Assembly: GCA_938003885.1 (NCBI GenBank)
Contig: CALKWT010000272.1
Span: 1-13,515, forward strand
DNA: 13,515 nucleotides
Direction of reading: 5' to 3'
Source: an uncultured Balneolaceae bacterium
Lineage (GTDB): Bacteria > Bacteroidota > Rhodothermia > Balneolales > Balneolaceae
Part shown: positions 1 to 7,518 of the stretch, one piece after another
How the letters are laid out: the number at the start of each line of letters is the position of its first letter
Numbering within the stretch: position 1 is the first letter of the stretch
Notes under the pieces: generated by a model
Told to the model about the DNA's origin: nothing
Seen by the model: the letters and a program-made list of their open reading frames with translations, nothing else
Database searches by the model: none
Position numbers and translations under genes: made by a program

Positions 1-65
1 AGATGTCCAGAACAGGAAGCATCGCATTGAAACGGGAATTCCAGGGAGCAGCAACCGTCAACTGA
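1..65 (+). CDS. ilvN: Acetolactate synthase small subunit, C-terminal end (partial)
   Basis: The window opens inside a gene. The frame starting at base 3 gives 20 residues, MSRTGSIALKREFQGAATVN, and then TGA at 63-65. The core RTG-x-IAL-x-R matches the C-terminal end of acetolactate (acetohydroxyacid) synthase regulatory subunits, which usually finish with an RTG-(K/R)-(V/I)-AL-x-R motif. The other two frames are less family-like. IlvN binds valine and controls the large subunit IlvB, which makes acetolactate and acetohydroxybutyrate, the substrates of IlvC encoded immediately downstream. That position supports the call. The ATG seen here is most likely internal, because the ACT and dimerisation domains would lie outside the window. 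The identification rests on only about 20 residues plus context. Confidence 0.72.
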   Translation, partial: MSRTGSIALKREFQGAATVN

Positions 66-192
66 CCCCGCTTCATTCAAAAGATATCATCTGAATCAGA
101 ATTTCAAACATAAACTGACCTATTAAAATTTACCCTGACCGGTTCCCTTTTGAACACGGCAGGTCACTCATTTAAAAACCAATAGATACATA

Positions 193-1191
193 ATGAAAGT
201 AAAAACATATTATAACGGTGATGCCAATCTCGAACTGCTAAATGGGAAAACGGTTGCCGTCATTGGGTATGGCAGCCAGGGCCATGCTCATGCACTGAAC
301 CTGAAAGATAGTGGTGTAGATGTGGTAGTGGGCCTCAGAAAAGAGAGTTCATCGTGGGAAGAGGCAAAAAACGAAGGGCTTGAAGTGCTCGAGACTGCCG
401 AAGCCGCAGCCAGAGGGGATATCGTCATGGTTCTGATTCCTGACCAGTTTCAGGGAACAGTTTTTAAAGAGAGTATCGCCCCGAATCTGAAAGCTGGCAA
501 TGCGCTGATGTTTGCTCACGGATTTAATATTCACTTTAACGAAATCGTACCGCCTGAAGATGTGGATGTCTTTATGGTTGCACCCAAAGGCCCTGGCCAC
601 CTGGTGCGCCGCGTCTACACGGAGGGATCGGGAGTCCCCTGCCTGATTGCAGTCCATCAGGATGCAACCGGTTCAGCCAAGGATGTCGCTCTTGCCTATG
701 CCAAGGCGATCGGCGGAACCCGTGCAGGAGTTCTGGAAACCACATTCAAAGAAGAGACAGAAACGGATCTTTTCGGTGAGCAGGCTGTATTGTGCGGCGG
801 CGCATCCGAGCTGGTGAAGGCGGGTTTTGAAATTCTTGTAGAAGCGGGCTATCAGCCTGAAATCGCCTACTTCGAGTGCCTCCATGAGCTGAAACTGATT
901 GTGGACCTCATGTACGAAGGCGGAATCGAGCGAATGTACTACTCCGTCAGTGATACAGCAGAATATGGCGGGCTTTCGCGTGGTACACGGGTGATCGACA
1001 CCGATACCAAGAAGCGGATGAAGAGCATTCTGGAGGAAGTACAAAGCGGTGCTTTTGCCAGAGAGTGGATGAAAGAGAATCGCGACGAACTTCCCAATCT
1101 CACAGAGATGAGAAACTCTCTCGGCGATCACAAGATTGAAAAAGTAGGAAAAGAGCTTCGCTCAATGATGGAATGGATTGATGTCAAATAA
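193..1191 (+). CDS. ilvC: Ketol-acid reductoisomerase (NADP+), class I
   Basis: This cytosolic enzyme performs the Mg2+-dependent alkyl shift and NADPH reduction of acetolactate or acetohydroxybutyrate, giving the dihydroxy acids for valine/leucine and isoleucine. At 332 aa it is the short class I form, with a single C-terminal knot domain rather than the ~490-aa class II form. The Rossmann loop GYGSQGHAHALNL lies at about residues 25-37. The cofactor loop GLRKESSSW (about 47-55) is the type expected for NADPH preference. The catalytic His is H109 in AHGFN. The metal-binding acidic residues fit D192 and E196 (ETDLFGEQ) and E228/E232 (FECLHEL). The substrate-side serine lies in YYSVSDTAEYG (about 250-260). 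The start follows an A-rich leader without a Shine-Dalgarno sequence. It sits 127 bp after ilvN and 43 bp before cimA, so it is probably co-transcribed. Confidence 0.97.
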   Translation: MKVKTYYNGDANLELLNGKTVAVIGYGSQGHAHALNLKDSGVDVVVGLRKESSSWEEAKNEGLEVLETAEAAARGDIVMVLIPDQFQGTVFKESIAPNLKAGNALMFAHGFNIHFNEIVPPEDVDVFMVAPKGPGHLVRRVYTEGSGVPCLIAVHQDATGSAKDVALAYAKAIGGTRAGVLETTFKEETETDLFGEQAVLCGGASELVKAGFEILVEAGYQPEIAYFECLHELKLIVDLMYEGGIERMYYSVSDTAEYGGLSRGTRVIDTDTKKRMKSILEEVQSGAFAREWMKENRDELPNLTEMRNSLGDHKIEKVGKELRSMMEWIDVK

Positions 1192-1234
1192 CCCTTCCGT
1201 ATAGATTACTTACAAACCAATCAGCAATATAAAC

Positions 1235-2857
1235 ATGTCAATGCCAAAACATATTCAAATATTCGACACAACCCTTCGTGACGGAACCCAGGGAGAGAAA
1301 GTCTCTTTTTCTGCAGAAGATAAGTTCCGGATTGCTAAAAGACTGGATGAGTTCGGCATTGACTACATTGAGGGCGGGTGGCCCGGTTCCAACCCCAAAG
1401 ACATGGCTTTCTTTGACAAGGCCAAAACCCACAAGTTTTCGCATTCTAAAATTGTGGCCTTTGGAAGCACCTGCCGCTACGGGAACCGCCCCGAAAACGA
1501 CCCGAATCTCCAGGCACTCATCGAGGCGGAGACGCCGGCCGTTGCCATTTTCGGTAAATCGTGGCTCCTCCATGTAACCGAGGCGCTCAAGATCCGGCCG
1601 GAGGAGAATCTTGAGCTGATAGCCGGATCGATCCGCTATCTGAAAAGCCACAACAAAGAGGTCATTTACGACGCAGAGCACTTCTTTGACGGCTATAAGG
1701 ACAATCCGGAGTACGCAATCAAAGCCCTGCAGACAGCAGAGAAAGCTGGCGCTGATGTCCTGGTACTCTGCGACACCAATGGTGGAACACTCACGCACGA
1801 AATATCGGAGATTATCTCGGAAGTGAGAAAGCAGACCTCCGCTCCTCTGGGGATCCATGCCCATAACGACTCCGAACTGGCAGTTGCCAACGCATTGGCC
1901 GCAGTCCGGGGAGGCGCCGTCCATATTCAGGGAACGATCAACGGTTACGGGGAGCGGTGCGGAAATACCAATCTCTGTTCGGTGATTCCAAATCTGCAGC
2001 TCAAAATGAACTATTACTGCGTACCCGATGAGAATCTGTCCCAGCTCACCACCCTTTCAAAGTTTGTGAGCGAACTGGGCAATCTCATCCCGGACAATAA
2101 GCAGCCTTATGTTGGAAAGAGTGCATTTGCTCATAAAGGCGGTATTCATGTAAGTGCCGTAATGAAAAATGAGCAGACCTATGAGCATATCCGGCCGGAG
2201 GTTGTGGGAAATACCCGCCGTGTGCTGGTGTCCGATCTGTCAGGGAAAAGTAATGTATCCTACAAGTCCGAGGAGCTTGGGTTCAACTTCGATAAGTACT
2301 CTGACAAGAGTTCGGAGATTGTACAGGAGCTTAAAAAACTGGAAAGCGAGGGGTACCAGTTTGAAGCCGCCGAAGCCTCCTTTGAACTGCTGGTCAAGCA
2401 GATGACGGACAGCGCGCCTGAGTTTTTTAAACTGGAAGGTTTCCGGGTCATTATCGAGCGCAATGCGAATGGGGAATCCCGTTCTGAGGCGACCATCAGG
2501 GTGCGTGTAAACGATCAAATTGAACTGAGTGCCGCAGAAGGCAAGGGCCCCGTTCACGCACTGGATGCAGCACTTCGAAGAGCCATCTGCGAATTCTATC
2601 CGGAGGTCTCTTCCATTCAGCTCCAGGATTACAAGGTACGGGTCCTGAATGAAAAAGATGGCACGGGGGCCAAAGTTCGTGTGCTGATTGATTCAGCGAA
2701 AGAAGGGACCAGCTGGGGAACTGTCGGTGTATCTGAAAACATCATCGATGCCAGCTTCCAGGCTCTTTCCGAGGGAATCATTTACTTCCTTATGAACCAG
2801 AACAGCAAACCCCAAAACAAAGCAAACATCGTTGAAAAACAACCGATAACACGATAA
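1235..2857 (+). CDS. cimA: (R)-citramalate synthase
   Basis: Condenses pyruvate with acetyl-CoA to (R)-citramalate, the first step of the threonine-independent route to 2-oxobutyrate and isoleucine. The 540-aa length fits the CimA family (about 520-540). The DRE-TIM barrel opens with FDTTLRDGTQGEKVSFS (about 10-26), where D11, R15 and D16 are the metal and catalytic residues. The sequence AEHFFDGY (about 147-154) is characteristic of CimA rather than of LeuA. The HAHND motif (H208, H210, N211, D212) and the GYGERCGNTN motif supply the remaining metal ligands. A C-terminal LeuA-type allosteric domain follows from about residue 395 to 520, usually the isoleucine-sensing part. Substrate choice between pyruvate and 2-oxoisovalerate is inferred from family features and from the separate leuA next door. 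ATG 1241 (residue 3) is an alternative start. The gap to leuA is 52 bp. LeuCD and LeuB are expected to complete the route. Confidence 0.9.
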   Translation: MSMPKHIQIFDTTLRDGTQGEKVSFSAEDKFRIAKRLDEFGIDYIEGGWPGSNPKDMAFFDKAKTHKFSHSKIVAFGSTCRYGNRPENDPNLQALIEAETPAVAIFGKSWLLHVTEALKIRPEENLELIAGSIRYLKSHNKEVIYDAEHFFDGYKDNPEYAIKALQTAEKAGADVLVLCDTNGGTLTHEISEIISEVRKQTSAPLGIHAHNDSELAVANALAAVRGGAVHIQGTINGYGERCGNTNLCSVIPNLQLKMNYYCVPDENLSQLTTLSKFVSELGNLIPDNKQPYVGKSAFAHKGGIHVSAVMKNEQTYEHIRPEVVGNTRRVLVSDLSGKSNVSYKSEELGFNFDKYSDKSSEIVQELKKLESEGYQFEAAEASFELLVKQMTDSAPEFFKLEGFRVIIERNANGESRSEATIRVRVNDQIELSAAEGKGPVHALDAALRRAICEFYPEVSSIQLQDYKVRVLNEKDGTGAKVRVLIDSAKEGTSWGTVGVSENIIDASFQALSEGIIYFLMNQNSKPQNKANIVEKQPITR

Positions 2858-2909
2858 CTATTCAGACAATACTACAATCTGGATCAGTGAATCATAAATC
2901 AACATCACC

Positions 2910-4103
2910 ATGAATAATCATATTACCATCTTCGATACGACACTTCGGGACGGTGAGCAATCGCCGGGCTATAGCATGAACAAGCAGGAAAAACTGCGGC
3001 TTGCACTACAGCTGGAAAGACTAGGTGTGGATGTGATCGAGGCCGGTTTTCCCATTGCTTCGGATGGTGATTATGAGACAGTCAGGGAGATCTCAAAGGT
3101 TGTTAAAAACAGTACAATTGCAGCATTGAGCAGAACACGGCAGGAGGATCTCGAACGTGCGGTTTCAGCTGTCGAATCGGCCAGAAAACCTCGTATTCAC
3201 ACCTTCATAGCGACAAGCGACATTCATCTGAAATACAAACTGCAGCAGACCCGCGAACAGGTGATTGAATCTGCCGTGAATGCTGTAAGCTATGCCAAAA
3301 AGTACTATGACGATGTGGAGTTCTCTGCAGAGGATGCTTCCAGAAGTGATCCGGAATTTCTTATTGAGATTTTTACGGCGGTCATAGATGCCGGCGCCAC
3401 CACCATCAACGTGCCGGATACCGTGGGCTACGCCCTTCCCTGGGAGTTTGGCGAACTGATTAAAACGTTGAATGATCGCATCCCGAATATCGGGAAAGCG
3501 GTAATCAGCGCCCATTGCCACAACGATCTGGGGCTGGCGGTTGCCAACTCACTGATGGCTGTCCGCAACGGTGCACGTCAGGTCGAGTGCACCATCAACG
3601 GGATCGGGGAACGGGCCGGGAACGCCTCTTTGGAGGAGGTGGTCATGGCGATCCAAACCCGAAAAAACAGCATGAACTACACCACTTCTGTTAAGACCAC
3701 AGAGATCTTCCCTACCAGTCAGCTGCTGGCGGAAGTCACTGGAAAAGGGGTGCAGCCAAACAAAGCCATTGTAGGTGAAAATGCATTTGCACATGAGGCT
3801 GGAATCCATCAGCACGGCGTGTTAAAAAATCCACTGACGTATGAAATCATGACGCCGGAGTCAGTCGGAATCACCGGTAATAAAATTGTAATCGGCAAAC
3901 ATTCCGGACGCTTTGCCCTGAGCAAAAAGCTTGAGGAACATGGCTATGTTCTGGAAGGTGAAGATCTGAACCGTGTTTATACCAAGGTCATCCAGCTGGC
4001 CGATAAGCAGAAAACGGTAACCGACGAAGATATTATGCAGATTGTTGCCAGCGCAAACTTTGTAAACCCGGGGCCCAAGCGTCCCATTGCCGCCGGCGGA
4101 TAA
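2910..4103 (+). CDS. leuA: 2-isopropylmalate synthase, short form without regulatory domain
   Basis: Condenses 2-oxoisovalerate with acetyl-CoA to 2-isopropylmalate, the committed step of leucine synthesis. The barrel begins with IFDTTLRDGEQSPGYSMN (D9, R13, D14). HTFIATSDIHLKYKL (about 97-111), HCHND (H202, H204, N205, D206) and NGIGERAGNASLEEVVMA (N238 as metal ligand) follow the LeuA pattern, as does HEAGIHQHGVLKN. The protein stops at 397 aa with PKRPIAAGG. Classical LeuA is about 510-560 aa, and the missing part is the C-terminal LeuA_dimer allosteric domain that binds leucine. The TAA stop is clean, and no remnant of the domain was seen in the 60-bp gap before leuC, so this is a natural short form rather than a frameshift. 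Leucine feedback inhibition is expected to be weak or absent; this is inference. Short LeuA proteins are common in Bacteroidota-like bacteria. Confidence 0.92.
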   Translation: MNNHITIFDTTLRDGEQSPGYSMNKQEKLRLALQLERLGVDVIEAGFPIASDGDYETVREISKVVKNSTIAALSRTRQEDLERAVSAVESARKPRIHTFIATSDIHLKYKLQQTREQVIESAVNAVSYAKKYYDDVEFSAEDASRSDPEFLIEIFTAVIDAGATTINVPDTVGYALPWEFGELIKTLNDRIPNIGKAVISAHCHNDLGLAVANSLMAVRNGARQVECTINGIGERAGNASLEEVVMAIQTRKNSMNYTTSVKTTEIFPTSQLLAEVTGKGVQPNKAIVGENAFAHEAGIHQHGVLKNPLTYEIMTPESVGITGNKIVIGKHSGRFALSKKLEEHGYVLEGEDLNRVYTKVIQLADKQKTVTDEDIMQIVASANFVNPGPKRPIAAGG

Positions 4104-4163
4104 CCCCATCGGGATTTATATTTAAAAATTAAAATAAACATACATAACACAACTCCATCTATT

Positions 4164-5477
4164 ATGGGAATGACATTAACTGAAAAGATACTTGCCAACC
4201 ACAGCGGTCGTGACCGGGTTTCTGCCGGTGACAACGTCTGGGTTGATGTGGACATCCTGATGACACATGATGTTTGTGGGCCGCCCGCGATTGGGATTTT
4301 CAACAAGCAATTCGGTGAAGATGCCAAAGTCTGGGACAAGGAGAAACTTGTCATTATTCCAGACCACTACATCTTTACAAAAGACAAATATGCCAATAGA
4401 AATGTGGACATCCTACGTGCCTTTTCGGCAGAGCAGGATCTGCCACACTTTTATGATGTGGGCACCGACCGATATAAGGGGGTCTGCCACGTTGCCCTTG
4501 CAGAAGAAGGGTTTACCAAACCTGGAGAAGTCCTCTTTGGTACCGACTCCCATACATGTATGGCCGGTGCATTCGGACAGTTCGCCACCGGTATCGGTAA
4601 CACGGACGCAGCCTTTATCATGGGTACTGGTAAGCTCTGGGTGAAGGTTCCTGAAACCATGCGTTTCGTCCTTGAGGGTACCTCCATGCCGCCCTACCTG
4701 ATGGCGAAAGATATCATCTTGCAGATCATCGGAGATATCGGTACGGATGGCGCAACCTACCGGACCATGGAATTCGGGGGCACAGGAATACGTGCGCTCA
4801 CCATGGAAGACCGGATGACCTTGACCAATATGGCCATTGAAGCAGGCGGGAAAAACGGAGTTGTAGAGCCGGATGAAGTGACCGATGCCTATGTTCAGGC
4901 ACGGACCAACAAGCCTTACCAGAAGGTTTACAGTGATCCCGATGCGAACTACATCAGCGAACACTTCTACAATCTCGAGGAGATGGTTCCGATGGTTGCA
5001 AAACCTCACAGCCCCGACAACAAAGCGACTGTGGAAGAGGTTGAAGGAACCTATCTGAACCGGGCCTATATCGGTTCTTGTACCGGTGGAAAACTTTCTG
5101 ACTTTATCGCAGCCGCTGAAATCATTCAGGGCAATAAAGTGAAGCTGGACACTTACATCGTGCCGGCCACAACAGAAATTGCCAGGGGCCTCGAGACGGA
5201 AACCATCTCCGGGGTACCACTGATTGAAATTTTCCGGGAAGCAGGTTGCAACATTGGAAACGCATCGTGCGCAGCATGCCTTGGCGGCCCTGCAGATACC
5301 TTCGGCCGGTTGAACAGCGACGAAGTCTGTATCTCCTCTACTAACCGGAACTACCCGGGAAGAATGGGATCCAAGCAGTCTCAGGTCTACCTTGCTTCTC
5401 CTTACACCGTGGCTGCATCGGCAGTGACCGGTGTGATTACAGATCCGCGGGTTTTCATTCAGGAAACTGTGATCTGA
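4164..5477 (+). CDS. leuC: 3-isopropylmalate dehydratase, large subunit
   Basis: With LeuD, isomerises 2-isopropylmalate to 3-isopropylmalate through an enzyme-bound [4Fe-4S] cluster. The same pair can convert citramalate to 3-methylmalate (2-methylmalate isomerisation) for the CimA route. At 437 aa it resembles the shorter LeuC type rather than the ~466-aa E. coli form. FGTDSHTCMAGAFGQFATGI (about 126-145) is the aconitase-family active-site segment. Cluster ligands fit C306 in GSCTGGKLSDF and C369/C372 in SCAACLGGPADTFGR. The family's usual SCTNG is here SCTGG, and the last motif is CAACLGG; both resemble the shorter aconitase/LeuC branch. Start 4164 gives MGMTLTEK; ATG 4170 (MTLTEK) is equally plausible and closer to the usual N-terminus. 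No Shine-Dalgarno sequence is present. An 86-bp spacer with a hairpin separates it from leuD. Confidence 0.95.
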   Translation: MGMTLTEKILANHSGRDRVSAGDNVWVDVDILMTHDVCGPPAIGIFNKQFGEDAKVWDKEKLVIIPDHYIFTKDKYANRNVDILRAFSAEQDLPHFYDVGTDRYKGVCHVALAEEGFTKPGEVLFGTDSHTCMAGAFGQFATGIGNTDAAFIMGTGKLWVKVPETMRFVLEGTSMPPYLMAKDIILQIIGDIGTDGATYRTMEFGGTGIRALTMEDRMTLTNMAIEAGGKNGVVEPDEVTDAYVQARTNKPYQKVYSDPDANYISEHFYNLEEMVPMVAKPHSPDNKATVEEVEGTYLNRAYIGSCTGGKLSDFIAAAEIIQGNKVKLDTYIVPATTEIARGLETETISGVPLIEIFREAGCNIGNASCAACLGGPADTFGRLNSDEVCISSTNRNYPGRMGSKQSQVYLASPYTVAASAVTGVITDPRVFIQETVI

Positions 5478-5481
5478 CAAC

Positions 5482-5550
5482 ATGGCTAACCTGAACCGGG
5501 TACAGTTTCGTACCCGGCTGGCCGAAATTATAATGCATCAATTTTTTTAA
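5482..5550 (+). other. Possible 22-codon sORF filling the leuC-leuD spacer
   Basis: An ATG lies 4 nt after the leuC stop. The frame runs 22 codons (starting MANLNRVQFRTR and ending MHQFF) to TAA at 5548-5550, which leaves 13 nt before the leuD ATG. The frame therefore covers nearly the whole spacer and includes the perfect hairpin at 5496-5517. It has only two leucine codons, so it does not look like a classical leucine attenuator peptide. No homologue is recognised. An open frame this short is expected by chance in roughly a third of cases, so the support is position only. If translated, reinitiation after leuC would carry ribosomes through the hairpin to leuD. Confidence 0.25.
5496..5517 (+). 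repeat. Perfect intercistronic hairpin between leuC and leuD
   Basis: CCGGGTAC (5496-5503) and GTACCCGG (5510-5517) form an 8-bp GC-rich perfect stem with the 6-nt loop AGTTTC. The nearest T run (5542-5548) starts 24 nt beyond the stem, too far for a canonical intrinsic terminator. A role in mRNA stability, processing or partial attenuation between two subunit genes is more likely; the function is inferred. It is the strongest stem I found inside the operon. Confidence 0.7.
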
Positions 5551-5563
5551 AGAAAACCAATTC

Positions 5564-6139
5564 ATGAGCAACAAATCAGAACCCATAAAAGGGAAAGCCT
5601 TTGTTCTGGGCAAGAATATAGATACTGACCAGATTATTCCGGCTGCCCATCTGGTCTACAGTCTGGAAGATCCCGAAGAGCGAAAAATGTACGGAAAGTA
5701 TGCCCTCTCGGGTGTACCAGCCGCCGAGTCGGGACTCCCCCAAGGGAATATTCCCCTCACCAGTGAAGGCAGGACAGAAAGCGAATTTTCCATCATTGTC
5801 GCGAGTGACAACTTTGGATGCGGCTCCTCCAGGGAGCATGCACCGGCAAGCCTGGAAATTGCAGGGATTAAAGCGATCGTCTCCCCCTCCTACGCACGTA
5901 TTTTCTACCGAAACTCCGTGGATGGCGGATTTCTGATCCCTTTCGAAAGCTTCGAGGATCTGAGTAAAGAAGTAGAGACCGGCGATGAGCTGGAGATTGA
6001 CCAGGAGAACCATATCCTGAAAAATGTCACCCGTAATAAAGAGTATCCCATCAAATCTCTGGGCAGTGTGGCTGATATCGTCAATGCCGGTGGTATTTTC
6101 AAATACGCCCGCGCAAATGGAATGGTACCCCAGCTATGA
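5564..6139 (+). CDS. leuD: 3-isopropylmalate dehydratase, small subunit
   Basis: Small (swivel) subunit of the LeuCD isomerase; it covers the iron-sulfur site and contributes substrate recognition. The N-terminus KGKAFVLGKNIDTDQIIPAAHL (about 9-30) is the usual opening of the LeuD swivel domain. FGCGSSREHAPASL, in the middle of the protein, is the signature active-site loop. The following stretch from IKAIVSPSYARIFYRNS to GGFLIPFES is standard for the family. At 191 aa the length is normal. The start has an A-rich leader (AAAGAAAACCAATTC) and no Shine-Dalgarno sequence. The stop overlaps the leuB start as ATGA (6136-6139), so translational coupling of leuD and leuB is likely. It lies 86 bp after leuC, an unusually loose spacing for partner subunits. 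Confidence 0.96.
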   Translation: MSNKSEPIKGKAFVLGKNIDTDQIIPAAHLVYSLEDPEERKMYGKYALSGVPAAESGLPQGNIPLTSEGRTESEFSIIVASDNFGCGSSREHAPASLEIAGIKAIVSPSYARIFYRNSVDGGFLIPFESFEDLSKEVETGDELEIDQENHILKNVTRNKEYPIKSLGSVADIVNAGGIFKYARANGMVPQL

Positions 6140-7239
6140 GTCTGAAAAAAAAGAAGCTGGTCGTCCTTCCGGGCGATGGAATCGGGCCCGAAGTTACGGC
6201 TGTAGCGGTGGACGTACTCCTTCAGACAAGCAGCCGTTACGGGATTGAGCTGGAGGTAGAGGAACACCCGTTTGGCGGGATCAGTTATGAAACGCACGGT
6301 GTACCTGTTACCGACGAGACGATAGAGGCGTGCAAGGAGGCTCAGATCGTTCTTCTGGGAGCCGTTGGCGGCCCGCAGTGGGACAACCTGGATCCGACTC
6401 TGCGACCCGAAGCTGCCCTGCTTCGTCTGCGCAAGGAGCTCGGCGTCTACGCCAACCTCCGCCCTATCAATGTGTACCCCGCATTGGCCTCAGCCTCCAC
6501 GATTAAAGAGTCTGTCCTGGAAGGCACCGATATTCTGATCGTGCGCGAGCTGACTGGTGGCGTCTATTTTGGCACGCCGCGCTATACCTCAGAAGAGAAC
6601 GGCGATCCTTACTCTGTGGATACCATGAAGTACAGCAGATCAGAGGTACAGCGGGTGGCGAAGGTCGCTTTTGAAGCCGCTGCTCTGCGTGACGGACGTG
6701 TCTGCTCCGTAGACAAGGCAAATGTGCTGGAGAGCTCCAGAATGTGGCGTAAATCCATTCTCGAAACAGCGGAAAGCTTTCCGGATATTGAACTGAGCCA
6801 TATGCTGGTCGACAACTGTGCGATGCAGATTATCCGGGATCCTAAGCAGTTTGATGTGATGGTGACCGGCAACCTGTTTGGCGACATTCTGAGTGATGCT
6901 GCCTCTATGTTAACCGGATCCCTGGGTATGCTTCCATCAGCCAGTATTGGCGGGGAGAACGGGCTTTACGAACCGGTTCATGGATCAGCACCCGATATCG
7001 CAGGCAAGGGAGTCGCAAACCCGCTGGCAGCAGTGGCATCTGCAGCAATGCTTTGCCGCTATTCATTGAAACTGGAAGAAGCTGCACAGAAAATTGAATC
7101 TGCCATTCATGGCGTTCTGGAAAGCGGACTCAGAACTGCGGATCTCTATACGGAAGAACCCGGAACCACACTCGCCGGAACGAAAAAGATTTCCCGGAAA
7201 TTAATGGAACTGCTGAACGATGATGTCACGGTTCCATAG
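6136..7239 (+). CDS. leuB: 3-isopropylmalate dehydrogenase
   Basis: NAD+-dependent oxidative decarboxylation of 3-isopropylmalate to 2-oxoisocaproate. The same enzyme can turn 3-methylmalate into 2-oxobutyrate in the citramalate route. The 367-aa length is standard for the beta-decarboxylating dehydrogenase family. LPGDGIGPEV opens the fold (about 11-20). Substrate residues fit R99 (LRKELG), R109 (ANLRP), R137 (IVREL), Y144 (VYFG) and K194 (DKANVLESSRMW). Metal-binding aspartates fit D226 (MLVDNCAMQ), D250 and D254 (NLFGDILSDAASM). The adenine loop HGSAPDIAGKGVANPLA (about 282-298) with D287 indicates NAD+ rather than NADP+. The substrate-side motif reads VDNCAMQ where VDNAAMQ is commoner, a conservative change. 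It is the last gene of the operon, followed by a strong hairpin. Confidence 0.97.
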   Translation: MSLKKKKLVVLPGDGIGPEVTAVAVDVLLQTSSRYGIELEVEEHPFGGISYETHGVPVTDETIEACKEAQIVLLGAVGGPQWDNLDPTLRPEAALLRLRKELGVYANLRPINVYPALASASTIKESVLEGTDILIVRELTGGVYFGTPRYTSEENGDPYSVDTMKYSRSEVQRVAKVAFEAAALRDGRVCSVDKANVLESSRMWRKSILETAESFPDIELSHMLVDNCAMQIIRDPKQFDVMVTGNLFGDILSDAASMLTGSLGMLPSASIGGENGLYEPVHGSAPDIAGKGVANPLAAVASAAMLCRYSLKLEEAAQKIESAIHGVLESGLRTADLYTEEPGTTLAGTKKISRKLMELLNDDVTVP

Positions 7240-7259
7240 AACTGACTTACCAAAACATC

Positions 7260-7310
7260 GTTAAGGAGCTTATGGGTTCGCCTTCTGTCCCCATAGCTCC
7301 CTAACTTTTA
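7260..7310 (+). terminator. Rho-independent terminator of the ilv-leu operon
   Basis: The left arm GTTA-A-GGAGCT-T-ATGGG (7260-7276) pairs with the right arm CCCAT-AGCTCC-C-TAAC (7290-7305). This gives 15 base pairs interrupted by one A/C mismatch and one bulged T, with a 13-nt loop. TTTTA follows directly, then a T/C-rich stretch. It lies 21 bp after the leuB stop. The T run is short, so read-through is possible, but position and stem length support the end of the operon here. Confidence 0.72.
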
Positions 7311-7518
7311 CTATACTCCTTCCTTTTACGCCCTTTGGCTTCCTGAACGATTCTCAAAACAGCACTGAACCAAAACCGGTCCCAGACATTTGAAGAGAAA
7401 GAGAAGTTATTGGGTTTATAATGGCTATAGAATTTCTAACCTATCTCGGGCCAGTGGTGTGATAGTTGCCGTTAAAATAGAATGCTCCCTCTTGTCAGCG
7501 GTAATTTAATCGAACCCC
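7311..7518. other. Intergenic region upstream of the membrane-ABM gene
   Basis: About 200 bp without a credible gene. It should hold the promoter of the downstream gene, but I see no convincing pair. A TATAAT at 7417-7422 is preceded by TTGAAG at 7390-7395, but the 21-bp spacer is too long for a sigma-70 promoter. The short ATG frame at 7421 ends after 13 codons. Confidence 0.4.

Noticed and set aside
136..166. TGACC...GGTCA inverted repeat before ilvC
   Set aside because: Only 5 bp with a long centre and no T run; expected by chance, and no leader peptide rich in branched-chain codons is seen.
2910..4163. leuA truncated by a frameshift
   Set aside because: The short form ends cleanly, and the 60-bp gap before leuC is too short to hold a displaced regulatory domain.
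4413..5483. 356-codon open frame antisense to leuC
   Set aside because: It is the shadow of a strongly conserved gene; its protein has no recognisable motif and its length follows from leuC codon use.
7390..7422. TTGAAG and TATAAT as a promoter for the membrane-ABM gene
   Set aside because: The 21-bp spacer is too long for a sigma-70 promoter and the elements do not fit the Bacteroidota consensus well.
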